NCBI GenBank assembly: GCA_963922205.1
Contig: CAWUHX010000152.1
Coordinates: 186,001-250,000 of the forward strand
Source of the DNA: Romanomermis culicivorax
Taxonomy: Eukaryota > Nematoda > Enoplea > Mermithida > Mermithidae
Length of the DNA stretch: 64,000 nucleotides
Direction: 5' to 3'
Numbering within the stretch: position 1 is the stretch's first letter; each line of letters opens with the position of its first letter. Shown here piece by piece: positions 12,016 to 22,223 of this stretch. The notes beneath the pieces are model-generated. The model saw only the letters and a list, made by a program, of their open reading frames with translations, had not been told where the DNA came from and ran no database searches. Made by a program: the position numbers and the translations under genes.

Positions 12016-12461
12016 AATTTATGCTGCAAAAAATTTTGGTCTAAAATCCTCCATTCTCAATTCACATTCAATTTATTTAAAAAATGCAAAAATACAAAAA
12101 CATAATAAAATCACAAAAATCCAAAAACATTATAAAATACAAAAATACAAAAATATTATTTAAACTTTTGGTTGTGTTGTTGCTTTCAAAATCTCGTTTT
12201 TTGGCCAAGCTCATTGCTTGAGTCCACTTTTTGGTTTAAATTCCTTCCACTTATTTTTGCATTTATTATTGTTTTTTCTCGTGTTTGATTCTCCTCATTT
12301 TTTGCCTCCTAAAATTTTTTTTTCTTGTCATTATTTTTGTGCCTTGTATATTCTATTTTATTGTCATTTGTGCCTCGTATTTTCAAAAATTTTGCTCAAT
12401 ATTTTCGCCCGTACTAGTTTTGTAAATACTTGTTCATCATATAGTACTTTTTTCCTAGGAA
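12016..12461 (+). other. AT-rich non-coding stretch before the last ORF of the LTR element
   Basis: This stretch is A-rich with irregular AAAATACAAAAATAC-type repeats, then T-rich. It starts at a GTAAAATT (12012) and ends TTTTTTCCTAG just before the next ATG, so it has the look of an intron. I cannot prove splicing. Confidence 0.35.
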
Positions 12462-12779
12462 ATGACAGTTGCAAACCAAACAGAGGAGAAGCAGACAAAT
12501 GTAGCCGATTGCTGCAGGGATGGGGACACTGCTACCAAAGACACTCCTCATCACTCAATGGGATGAGACGATCAATTGTGGAGGAAGGTACCTAGGAGCC
12601 TCAAGGCACACTAGCAGAGCCAGGGAAAGTCAAGCCGGCGCAGAGTTGTCAATCTGTCAGATGCTGGATCAGTGATCAATCATGCCGCAGCATCTCAGTG
12701 GACAGACCTGTGTAACCTTGTAAAAGACTTGACATTGGAGGTTGTCATGACCCAAACACCCTTCAGGGTCAGGTCATGA
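12462..12779 (+). pseudogene. Small degenerate ORF upstream of the 3' LTR
   Basis: ATG at 12462 opens a frame rich in charged residues (MTVANQTEEKQTNVADCC) that continues coherently through TGA and TAG codons to TGA near 12777. It follows the intron-like stretch. Function unknown. Confidence 0.35.
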
Positions 12780-12819
12780 TGATTATGACCCATACACCCT
12801 TGGGGGTCAGATCATAATC
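12745..12819 (+). repeat. Two tandem dyads related in sequence
   Basis: TCATGACC (12745-12752) pairs with GGTCATGA (12772-12779), and GATTATGA (12781-12788) pairs with TCATAATC (12812-12819). Both loops share CACCCTT and GGGTCAG, so the second is a diverged duplicate of the first. Confidence 0.7.
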
Positions 12820-12925
12820 TTTTTATGGAGTTCGGATCCAGTAGTAGGTCACACCATAAAAGGTAAAAGTCCTGCTCACGGTTTCCTTCTTCACCTCCCG
12901 TTGGTCAGTTTCAAGGCCTGAGGGA

Positions 12926-13531
12926 TGTTGGGGATGTACTTATGGTAGCATTAATCCCACATCTATGCAAAATTGGTAAATCGGCAAAGTCACGATTCGA
13001 CCAAAAAGAAGTTTTTTATTCATTCTGCAATTTTGGTGTGTCCTGGGGGAGTCGCATTCGTTTTTATAGTTGTTCTTTTTACCCCCAGTAAAGGGGAACA
13101 CCAACAGCCCAACACACATTAGCGTAACAATATTTTATTATTATTATCATAATTATTCAACATATTATTATTATTTTATTACTCCCGCATTGAGTGGAAG
13201 TGGAAGCCGACTTACATGGAATCCATTGCCAAGGTGAAGCCCCAGCTCCCCTGGACATCACTGTAATGAGTTCTCTTCATTAGTGCGAACCTTTAGGAGG
13301 CATCTGGGGAGACCCTGAGTGCCTTTCGATTGCAAGAGTTAGAGTTTCCAGTTACTTATTAGTGACTGAAGGTTGTGTTTATTTCTGCTTGAGGACTGTT
13401 GCACTGTGTTTAGTTGATTGCTAATAGGAAGCTCCTTTGAGTGACCTACAGTAGTTGGTTGGATACAAGCCAATAGTATTTGAGTTACATTGCTGACGTC
13501 TCTTGACCTAAGCAGAAAGATAAACATAACA
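12926..13531 (+). repeat. 3' LTR of the nested element
   Basis: This 606-bp LTR starts TGTTGGGG and ends ATAACA, giving TGTT/AACA inverted ends. A modest purine stretch (GGCCTGAGGGA) lies just upstream, where the polypurine tract belongs. It contains the same TTA/ATT microsatellite as the 5' LTR. A solo relative is at 47260-47728. Confidence 0.9.
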
Positions 13532-13663
13532 ATTACGGACATTTCGTGAGCAGTGGAAAACATTGTCACCATTGTTCATTGGAACAACCCACTAAATCGC
13601 CAAATTGTTCCAATCAGCAGGTTGAAACATTTTCGTTATGAGACCATGAGGGTCTTGCCATGA
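13532..13663 (+). pseudogene. Integrase C-terminus of the older LTR element (continuation of 1-2654)
   Basis: After the 3' LTR the sequence encodes ENIVTIVHWNNPLNRQIV and SRLKHFRYE, closely matching the nested element's ENVLTIVHWNNPLKKQVV and SRLKHFR, and ends at TGA 13661. It continues the frame interrupted at 2654, so the two flanks belong to one element. Confidence 0.88.
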
Positions 13664-14727
13664 ATAGGGCGAGCCAATCAGAACACGCCACATGATGAAA
13701 ATACATCATTTTTCAATATGGCGTATACAGTTACAACTGGAGCACCAAAGTAATTGTTCTCATTGTGAAATTTGCTCAAGGCAAATCTATGCACAATTTT
13801 GCCCAGATTTTTTTTTATTTTCTGTGTTTCTCCTGCACATGTAAGTACTAAATTTTAAACTTATTTTGTAAAATTTTGTAATATTCTTTGCATTTGTGTA
13901 TTATTCACAATAATTTTGTAAATATTTTTATATTTCTCAAACTTTGGGAAAAATTCTTCGGAATTTTAGACCAAAGTGACAACCCAAAACATTTTGGATA
14001 TTTTTCAAAGAATTATAACTTTCAAATTTGTCATTTTTCTAAAACAAATTATTGCTGCCCTGCTCATCTGAATTCTATACTTCCTTGGGAAGGAAGAAGT
14101 AAAACTTTCCCCAAATGGCACATAAAAAGGAAATTAGCAGAATTGCTAAATTATACTTTCTCAGTGTTCAGAAATTTTAAAAAATTTAAAATTTTGTCTT
14201 TTGAAAGAACAAATTTTCGAAAAATTTGAAAATGGGAAAAGGCGCACGGAACCACCAACAAGCTCTGACGCGCGAGTGGTCACACACCGAGCACTACATA
14301 GAATACGGAAGGCTGCAACACGGGCAAGACAACCAGTTTTTCTTTATTGACAGTTATTTCGAACTTATTTTTATCAAACTTTTGGAAATTGCAGGAAATT
14401 CCCAGAAGTCACTGGAATACCAACTCAGCACCCCAAATGGCAGATGAGGTTAGGACTCAGAGAGAACAAAAAATGGGAGTACCAAGAATCGAAAACTCAT
14501 AGCCAATCAAGGAATTTCCTAATTTGGAAAAAACCCTGATATCGGCGAGAGTTAGACTTTTCAAAGGAAACCTAGAACCTTGGGTCCAGCCCGTTCAATT
14601 TTAATTTATCAAAATTCATCAAAAAATTAATTATTTTCAAATAAAATCATATATTTTTTTGAAATCAAATTCATAAAAAATTATCAATCTCAAGTGCTAT
14701 AAAAATTGTAAATACTGAGCATCACAA
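13664..14727 (+). other. AT-rich interval of the older element, mostly non-coding
   Basis: The interval is mostly AT-rich, with a short GC-richer open stretch at about 14229-14447 (MGKGARNHQQALTREWSH) that I do not recognise. A TTGCAG acceptor-like site near 14390 is the only splice-like signal noted. No domain found. Confidence 0.4.
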
Positions 14728-16301
14728 ATGGAGCGTAGTTGGTCGCTCAAGCAGCTGGTCAGAGATTGGTGTCCCATCAAGTGGTGGACATCGGATCAGG
14801 TCTACCCTCCCCAACATATAGAGGTAGCAAGGGTAAGATTTGGTAAGGTGTTAGTTGCCTACCAGCAATGTTTGTTATATCAGTGGCTCACCTAACACAA
14901 GCCTGCACATTTTTTTTTCTGTGAAACTTAGTCCGCTTGGTGTAGTGGTGTTGGTGTATTATAGACCTCAAATAGATGCTGAAAAAAGGGGAATAAATAA
15001 CCAAACTTATAGTATTTTTAAATATTTAGATTACAATGTCAAATGGGTCATCCAAGTCCCTGAACTCGACCAGTTGTTCAAAGGAACCTTTGGATACTGG
15101 CCAGCTAATCCCAAGGAACCAGTTTTGGTAGACATGGGTAAAGTCAACCAGGTACTCCAATATATCCAAGAAGTTTCTATCTTCAGAGGACATCCAGTTT
15201 GTGGATTTAATGTGGAAGAGATACATCAGGATAAAGGTGCGGCCTTGTTCAAAATGAGAGAGGTCGACAATGCGATGGGCAAGCAATTCACCAGATATAT
15301 TAGCTTCGCCTAAGTCAATGGTAAAACCTACGTCATCAATACCACCAGCTTGATGGAGAAAGAATTGGTAAGTCTACATGATTTCCTAAACTCAGACATG
15401 CTATTTGCCCATTAATTGGTACTAGAAGACCTAGTTACCATATATAATGTATGTGGAGCAGGTCGAGACAACAAGGACAGGGACAAAACTGTCCCATTGT
15501 AGGAACATCTAAGGAGGACCAGAGGTTGGTACTTCGATTTAGACTGCTTCGCCTTGACAATGGTAGGACTGAACCTAGAGAAATAATGTTTTCAAATGGG
15601 TATATGTCCCAAAACCTTTAGGTTAAAGGGATTGTTCATGGAATTTTATTTAATAGATGTTGGTCCACACCAATATGATTTCACACTTAAGGCAAACTGT
15701 GATCAGTTTGCCAAAAGAGGCATCTTACCGGAAGAGCTAAGGTACGTAGCTCTAGATGGGTATTATTCTTTATTGGTTATGTTTGCTGCCATCCATTATG
15801 GCATGGCCGATTACCTGCTGATGCAGATGCAGGTTTTGGATCATGATAGAATGGAGCCCAAACAGATCAATACAGTCCCCCTTCATTTCTATCAGCAATA
15901 TTCAATGATTCCAGGGCACATAAATCACGAAATGGGACTAGGCTCTGAGGCCATGGAAACAGATGGTACAGCCTAACATGGTGTACCACATGATGAAGTG
16001 TGAAATGTATAACCGTTGGGCTATTCAAATGCAGGGAAATAACACAGGTTATTATACTGCACCAATCAAGTGTAATCCGGCCAGGGCACGAGATGTGCCA
16101 TTGCCAAGTGGATTCTACCCGCTAATCTCAAGGGATAGCAAACCACATAAAAATGAGGGTTATAGTGAAGACAGTGATCCCGACGATATTCAGGATGTTC
16201 AAGTACCAGACTGGAGTAATATCAGCCGAGATAACAGGTCAGTTCAGACCAGCACCAATTTTTTCTTACACCCTGAGGAAAGACCTGCACAACACTTTTG
16301 A
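14728..16301 (+). pseudogene. Broken DEDDy 3'-5' exonuclease-like ORF
   Basis: Likely a remnant of a 3'-5' exonuclease domain of the Rrp6/WRN/Mut-7 type, lying downstream of the older element's integrase. Motif I is represented by VCGFNVEEIHQ (about 15200), where the family has GFDxE. The adjacent strands are FTRYISFA and TYVINTTSL. Motif II is LVLEDLVTIY (about 15415-15445). Motif III is LPEELRYVALDGYYSLL (about 15727-15777), matching the family pattern LxxEQLxYAAxDAYxxL with Y-x3-D. In-frame stops lie at about 15311, 15412, 15500 and 15583; the frame changes near 15970 into an acidic C-terminus (EDSDPDD) ending at 16301. The motif I Asp appears as Asn. No search was possible. Confidence 0.5.
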
Positions 16302-16474
16302 TTGCATAATTTTTTTGTTCAAAACATTTTTCATGGTTAGTTTATTGGAAAATCGTAAAAATGTGAAATAGTACTTGCATTCAACCAGACAAGCATTTCA
16401 AGAGAAACAGAATATAGTTGATAATTCATCCATTGACCAGAGTCATGTGCAATGCAAGTTACCAGTTATTCTTA

Positions 16475-16823
16475 TGTAAATTAGATAACGATTACTTAAC
16501 TTGTTTATGCAAAATTATGCTCCAAAAGTCCAGTAAAGTTGTCGTAAATATTTTGACCACTTCTTAAATGACCTGTCGTGTTTTGACTGCCACTTGTTTT
16601 GGTTAAGTTTTTATCTTGTTTTGCTTCGAGTATATAATAGCCGGGTGGAGTGGGTTCTATATTTATTTATTTTGATATTAGTTATAGTTGTTGGTTGTTG
16701 ATTGGTTCTTTGACATTCAACCTTTCACTAATTGTCCTTAGTTTTTACGCTTACAATAAATATTCTGTCAGTTGCTAGTAAATCCTTAGTCTTATTTTGG
16801 ACAATAGTAACAGGGTTGTTACA
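16475..16823 (+). repeat. LTR-like segment, possible 3' LTR of the older element
   Basis: Ends TGTAA and TTACA form a TG...CA pair. Inside are a TATA-like GAGTATATAATAGCC (about 16629) and an AATAAA (about 16756), spaced as in an LTR promoter and polyadenylation signal. No matching copy is present in the window and no clean target duplication is visible. Confidence 0.3.
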
Positions 16824-18137
16824 AGCTAAGTACTGGATACTTTGGTGTTTCTGCTTGAGGCTGGTATTCACTAGAAAAAAACCTGTGTCACAGGATGTGA
16901 CACTAGGGACTAGGCGCATAACTTCTGACGTGTTAAGTAAAAATTTACAATGCGTCGCCATAGCAATAGCCCGGCTATAGCACTCTGTGCCTGAAAATTT
17001 CAGTAGTTGCTGATTACTGGTCCATTGTGCCAGTAGGTTTGGATTTGTGACGAAAAACAAAACATGCAAAATTATCAACTTTTGAAACTCAAATAGCCAA
17101 AATTCCGTCCCTCAAATTTTTCTACTTTCCATATTTGGTTTCGAAAGAGCGCTTTTTCTTCTAATAGAAAAGTAAAAGCATGCAGTGGGACTTTCAGCTG
17201 AAGAGAAATAATTGACTCTAGCGGCGCTGGTTGTTCTATCCATACTAAAAAGCGGCGCCGCCCGTTGCCGCGCGATACCACCTTTGAAGTATGAATAGGT
17301 TTTTGTAATTTTTGCGGCGCCGCGCGGTGCTGCCATCAAGTTTCAACTGAACCGAAATTTTCGAACAAGTTATGTGTTCTAAAGTTGTAGCATACTGTTG
17401 TTGTAACATATTGTTGCATACTGTGACAGCTATACATGTAGTTGAATCATATTTTTCACTTGAATGGTGAATTCTGACCCGTCAAATTATTTTACCAAAT
17501 TGATTACTTAATTTTCAATGAAGATTTACTAAGAAGTTGATCACTCAATTTGCAAAAGACATTATATTGTGTAAAAATTATGAATATGCAAAGTAGGTGT
17601 AGACATGTTCCTACAGCAAGTGTACTCCATTTCGATTGTGTCCTTATTCCCTAACGTCCCTTTTCCGCAAATACCCCAATTGTCCGAAAGTTCATACTCC
17701 CCGTAGGTTCCGATTCCCCGAATAATGAATAAATTTGTTATTTCCCCAAAAAATGCATTAGTCTCTATGATTGTGTCCTTATTCCCCGAACGTCCTCTTT
17801 CCCCGAACCTCCTCTTTCCCCGAACGTCCCGATTCCCCGAAAGTCCCTATTCCCTGAAGATCCCGATTCCCCGAATAATGAATAAAATTCCCTTTTCCTC
17901 GAACAATGCATTAGTACTTATTCCTCAAACGTCCCGATTCCCCGAATAGGACGGATCCACTTTTTTGACCAAATCGAATCCGGATCTTAAAAAATTGTTT
18001 TGTCAAATCATGATCCAGATCTAGATAGCTGCAGTCGTCGGATCTGTATCAAGATCCTGAACAGCAGATCCGACCAGATCCCGATCATGTACAGGGAGCC
18101 AAAAAAAGGCGACCGGTGATAACTTTTGAACGGATGG
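16824..18137. other. Intergenic: GC palindrome repeat and CCCCGAA word array
   Basis: No gene seen. 17221-17340 holds GCGGCGCCGC palindromes shared with 24976-25045 and 40820-40880. 17640-17950 is an irregular array of TTCCCCGAA(C)GTCCC-like words. 17943-18095 is a GATC-rich stretch that recurs at 24673-24742. Confidence 0.6.
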
Positions 18138-18599
18138 AGCTTTTATTTATTTTTTTTTTTTTTTGGAAAACAATTTATCATGATACGAGAAAACATCAAT
18201 AAACAATATAATATCCACGAGATTATAGGCGAGAAAAAAAAAAATTTTTTTTTTTTTCATAAATTTTACATATATCATAGAACAACGAAACTTTTGCGAT
18301 TGGATATTCGCCAAATTTGTTCCAGAGGCGTCTTTAAAACAAAAACATACGATTCTGAATACAAATTTAAATTATACACTGAACTCGTTTGAAAAAAAAA
18401 CAAAGAAAAAACATAACTCTAAATGGCGGAAATAAACTTACCAAAAGATGCATAAAGGAAAACACAGAAAGACGATTGGCTAGGAAATTGACAAAAAAAA
18501 TTTATCCTGAAAGTATTAAAAGGATGTTCATGACTGATTAAATAATGAGAAAAAAGAGAAAAATTATTACAAACACATACAATATTTAGGGTAAGTGGC

Positions 18600-21500
18600 C
18601 TACATAATTAGTGTTATCTTATACCTGCTTTTCTTACAAATTTTATTCTTCAGAAAAAACGATTCAAAAGTTTTGTTTTCTAAAATTTCAGATTGCCTCA
18701 TAATCAATACTTGAAAATTTTTCCTAAAAATTTCCCATGGATCTTTCAATTCATTTTTCTTTTCATAAAACATTCTTGACTGCCAAATACTTTTTTGAGA
18801 AGTACAAATGATTAGATTTAACACCACAATTTTCTCACGACTTGCATACCTAGGCTTTACACCAAAAATGAAATTTTCAATATTCATATTTAAATCCCTG
18901 TCTATGCCCTTCAAGGCTATAGCAATTTTGATCCAAAAATCTGTTATTCTAGGACAGAGGGCAAAAACATGATAAACATCTTCTCTTTCAGATCTGCCTT
19001 CATGTAAACAAAACTTACAACTTGCATCGAAGTTTGGATCCATGTGATTTATTTTTGATCTGGTCAACAGAAACCTGTGAATAATTGAAAATCTAATGTT
19101 TCTCCCATATCCATCTAAAAATTTAACTGGACTACAAGTTAATAACTCTAGAAATGTTTTCCTAGGTAATCCAATTTTATGTTCCCAATATTCAGTGATT
19201 TTTGGTTGGCACTTTTGTACAATTTTGTCTAGGATTATAAGATAAAATACTTTTGTAGAAACATGATCCAAATGAAGAGATCTCCCTCCTACTTCAACTA
19301 CATTATTATTTAAGAACTGGAACTTGGTATCTATCTCTGCAGTTCTAATCCTCTTATATAACTCAGGGACTTGCATTCTTGCCAACTGTCTTTTTGACTT
19401 ACTTTTTACTTTATCTAAAAAGAAAAAACTAATATCAAGATTCCTTTTTTCCATCTTTATCAGAAGCATCAAATTCATTGCTTCAATTTTTGAAATGACA
19501 TCAACCATGCCTATACCTCCTGCATTGGGGGGTAATTTTAGCTTCTCAGTTGCTACTAGATTCCTATTAGATCTATTTGACCAGATAAACTTTGTGGCAA
19601 ATTTTTCAATGTATTTAACAAAATCGGTCTTTATATCACAAAACAAGGCTGAATACCATAGTTTAGACAAAAAATATGTATCAATAATTTTTGCTCTGGC
19701 ATAATATGAAATTTTACTCGATGCTAGGTTTCCTCTAAATTTACTGATTTCTTCTTTCAATGCTTTAACATTTTCCTCTTGTTCAGCTCCCTGGTTATTG
19801 AAGTAGATTCAATAGATTCTCATCTTTTCAACAAGGAAGTCTTTATATTCATGTGGAATATTTCCTTTCATGTCACCAATGCAAAGAATTTTAGTCTTTT
19901 CTTTTTTCAAAGTAGCCCCAGAGGCTTTTCTGAACATTTCATACACATCAAAAATTTTCCTGACTGATTCATAATCTTTCAAGAAAAAATTTGTATCATC
20001 AGCATAACAATTTATCTTGAATTCTTTCCCTAGAACTTGTAATCCTCTTATTAGACTATTTTTCCTGATGTGATTGCATACTGTCTCTGATACAAGCACA
20101 TAAATCAAAGGTGATAATGGACAGCCTTGTCTTATTCCTCTGCTTACATTAAATGGAAAAGTTTCATAGCCATTCACCAATAATGATGATTGCAATTCCC
20201 CTAAATTATAAATTATTTTTATCCATTGTATGAATTTTGGATCAAAGTTGAAAAAAACTAGAGTATCAAAGATATAGTCCCACTCAACAATGTCAAAAGC
20301 TGACATGTGATCTACCGATAAAATTAAAGCTTTTTCTTGTGTTTCATTTTGATAATGAATCAGATTATAGATGGACAACAATCCATCTCTGATATCTCTT
20401 CCTTTCACTGCACATGTCTGGTTTTCATGTACAATGTCAGGCATGATACTTTTCATTCTATTAACCAAGATTTTTGCCAAAATTTTATAATCAACATTTA
20501 ACATTGTTATTGGTCGCCAACTACTTCTTTCAGACTTATCATGTTCTCCTTTATATATCTGAGATATAATACCATGATACATTGTATTAGTCATTTTACC
20601 TGAATCATATATAATAGCGAATAATGTCTTCAATATAGGTACCAAAGAATCAATAAACTTTTGATAATACTCAATAGGAATTCCATCACTTCCAGGTGAT
20701 TTTCCTTTCTTGAATGAGAAAATTGCCTTTCTAATTTCTTCTTCTGAAAATTCTTCTCTGAGTAACTTGTTTTGATCATCAGAAACCATTTTAGTTGATT
20801 TTTCTTCTAAGAAAATTTGTTTGTGTTCTCTACTTGTGCCAACTGTTTTGAAAAGCTTCTCATATTGTCTTCTATACTCTTCTAAAACTTCTAATTGATC
20901 CTCTAATATATTACCACACTCTGTCTTGACTGAAGTTATTATTCTATTCTCAGCAGACCTTTTTTGCAAAACTTTTGCAGTTGCAAGTGACCATCTATCA
21001 GCAAGAATGTCTTGGTAATGAGTTTTACTCAGCTTTTCATTAATTAGACCCTTGATCACTATTTTATATTCATTCTTAACTTTTCTATATTCTTTTCTTA
21101 ATCCCAGATCCTGATTATTACATTTCAATTTTTCTCTTATCTCATTCATTTTGTTTTCACAATTCTTCCTTATTCTAAAATTCTTCTTTTCAATTTTCTT
21201 TTTGAGATATATAAAATCCTGCTTAATGTTTATTTTGAAATTTTCCCATTTATCAATTAAGGATTTGCCTGAGTTGTCCATAAGATCTTCAAAATTTTTC
21301 TCAAAAGAATTTCTAACTTCTTTTATGATCTCATTTTCTTTTGTACTAAGATAACTACTATTCATTTTCCAAAAAGAAGGTCCAAATGTAACTAGCAAAA
21401 AATTTAATTTGATAGTTACCATAAAGAGCTTGTGATCACTTATTCCTAAATCAAATACTCTGTAGTTCTTGAAAGAGTCACACAAAAATCTTGTTGTGTA

Positions 21501-22130
21501 AATTCTATCAATTCTTGAAGCAGACTTATGAGCATTGGAAATATGTGTAAAAGTTTTCAGCTTTGGATGGTTTAGTCGAAAAATATCATACAATCCCAGC
21601 TTACTTTTCACAGCCTCGAACTCTTCTTTTCCTTTTTCTTCTTCTTTGAATCTGAATGAATCTCTGTCAAGAAGACCACACTCTGTAAAATTGAAGTCAC
21701 CTAGGAAGATTGCCTCATCGTGATGCCTAAAGGAATCATTAATTTTTTTGTAAAGACTGTCATAAAAATTTGCTCTGTCAGCTTCTTTCGCAGGAGCATA
21801 GATTACCATAATATAAAACTTTTTCTTTTCCAGTTCTGCAAGATATGCTAGTACCCTGCCTTTCATTTCAAAAACTTTTCTCTTCAATTTTAGTCTACAA
21901 GTATGGTTAACTAACAAAGCTATACCAGTACAGTTTGTGTCAGCAGAAGAAAGTTTATAAGCAAAATATTTCTCAAAAGTACACTTGAATAGGAATGAAT
22001 CTTTTTTAGTTTTAAAATGTGTTTCCTGTAAAGCTAGAATATCTATATCTTTTGTTTGCTCATAAATTTTGCTCAGTTTCAAATCATTCCTCAATAACCC
22101 TGCACAGTTCAGAGTCGCTACTCTGAGCAT
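18600..22130 (-). pseudogene. LINE ORF2: endonuclease and reverse transcriptase, one in-frame TGA
   Basis: The protein nicks target DNA and reverse-transcribes the element RNA. Residues 1-235 form an APE-type endonuclease: TLNCAGL, LALQETHFKT, VIYAPAKE, FLGDFNFTECG, ASRIDRIY and GISDHK. The RT spans about 470-760: SPGSDGIPIEYY, WRPITMLNVDYKILAK, LSVDHMSAFDIVEW, RGIRQGCPLSP and YADD at 709-712. A single TGA at 19811-19809 follows MRIY; the same frame continues IYFNNQGAEQEE to TAG at 18600. The C-terminal part has a thumb-like region and a Cys/His cluster (CKFCLHEG, then YHVFALCP). Total length is 1,175 sense codons plus the internal stop, normal for the group. All catalytic motifs are intact, so the stop looks recent. 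Confidence 0.92.
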
Positions 22131-22223
22131 ATTCCCTTGCCTAGCAGTTGTTGGAAAAAAAATAAAAGAGCTAAGTCAAAAAGTTTGAATCAATGCAGGG
22201 TTAGAAAATTCTGACCAGAATGC

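Larger units (their letters stand above)
2655..13531 (+). mobile_element. Ty3/gypsy-like LTR retrotransposon nested in the integrase of a relative
   Basis: The two flanking LTRs (2655-3231 and 12926-13531) start TGTTGGGGATG, and the intact one ends ATAACA. Between them are gag, protease, RT, RNase H and integrase in Ty3 order, then about 2.7 kb of extra 3' coding remnants. The 4-bp flanks are ATCA at 2651-2654 and ATTA at 13532-13535, one mismatch apart. Removing the insert and one flank copy brings the host integrase back into frame, which fixes the boundaries. The LTRs differ by roughly 10% by eye and every ORF has stops, so this is an old, dead copy, though younger than its host. Confidence 0.88.

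Noticed and set aside
17640-17950. CRISPR-like array
   Set aside because: Units are irregular, only about 12-16 bp, with no spacers of constant length, and the genome is animal.
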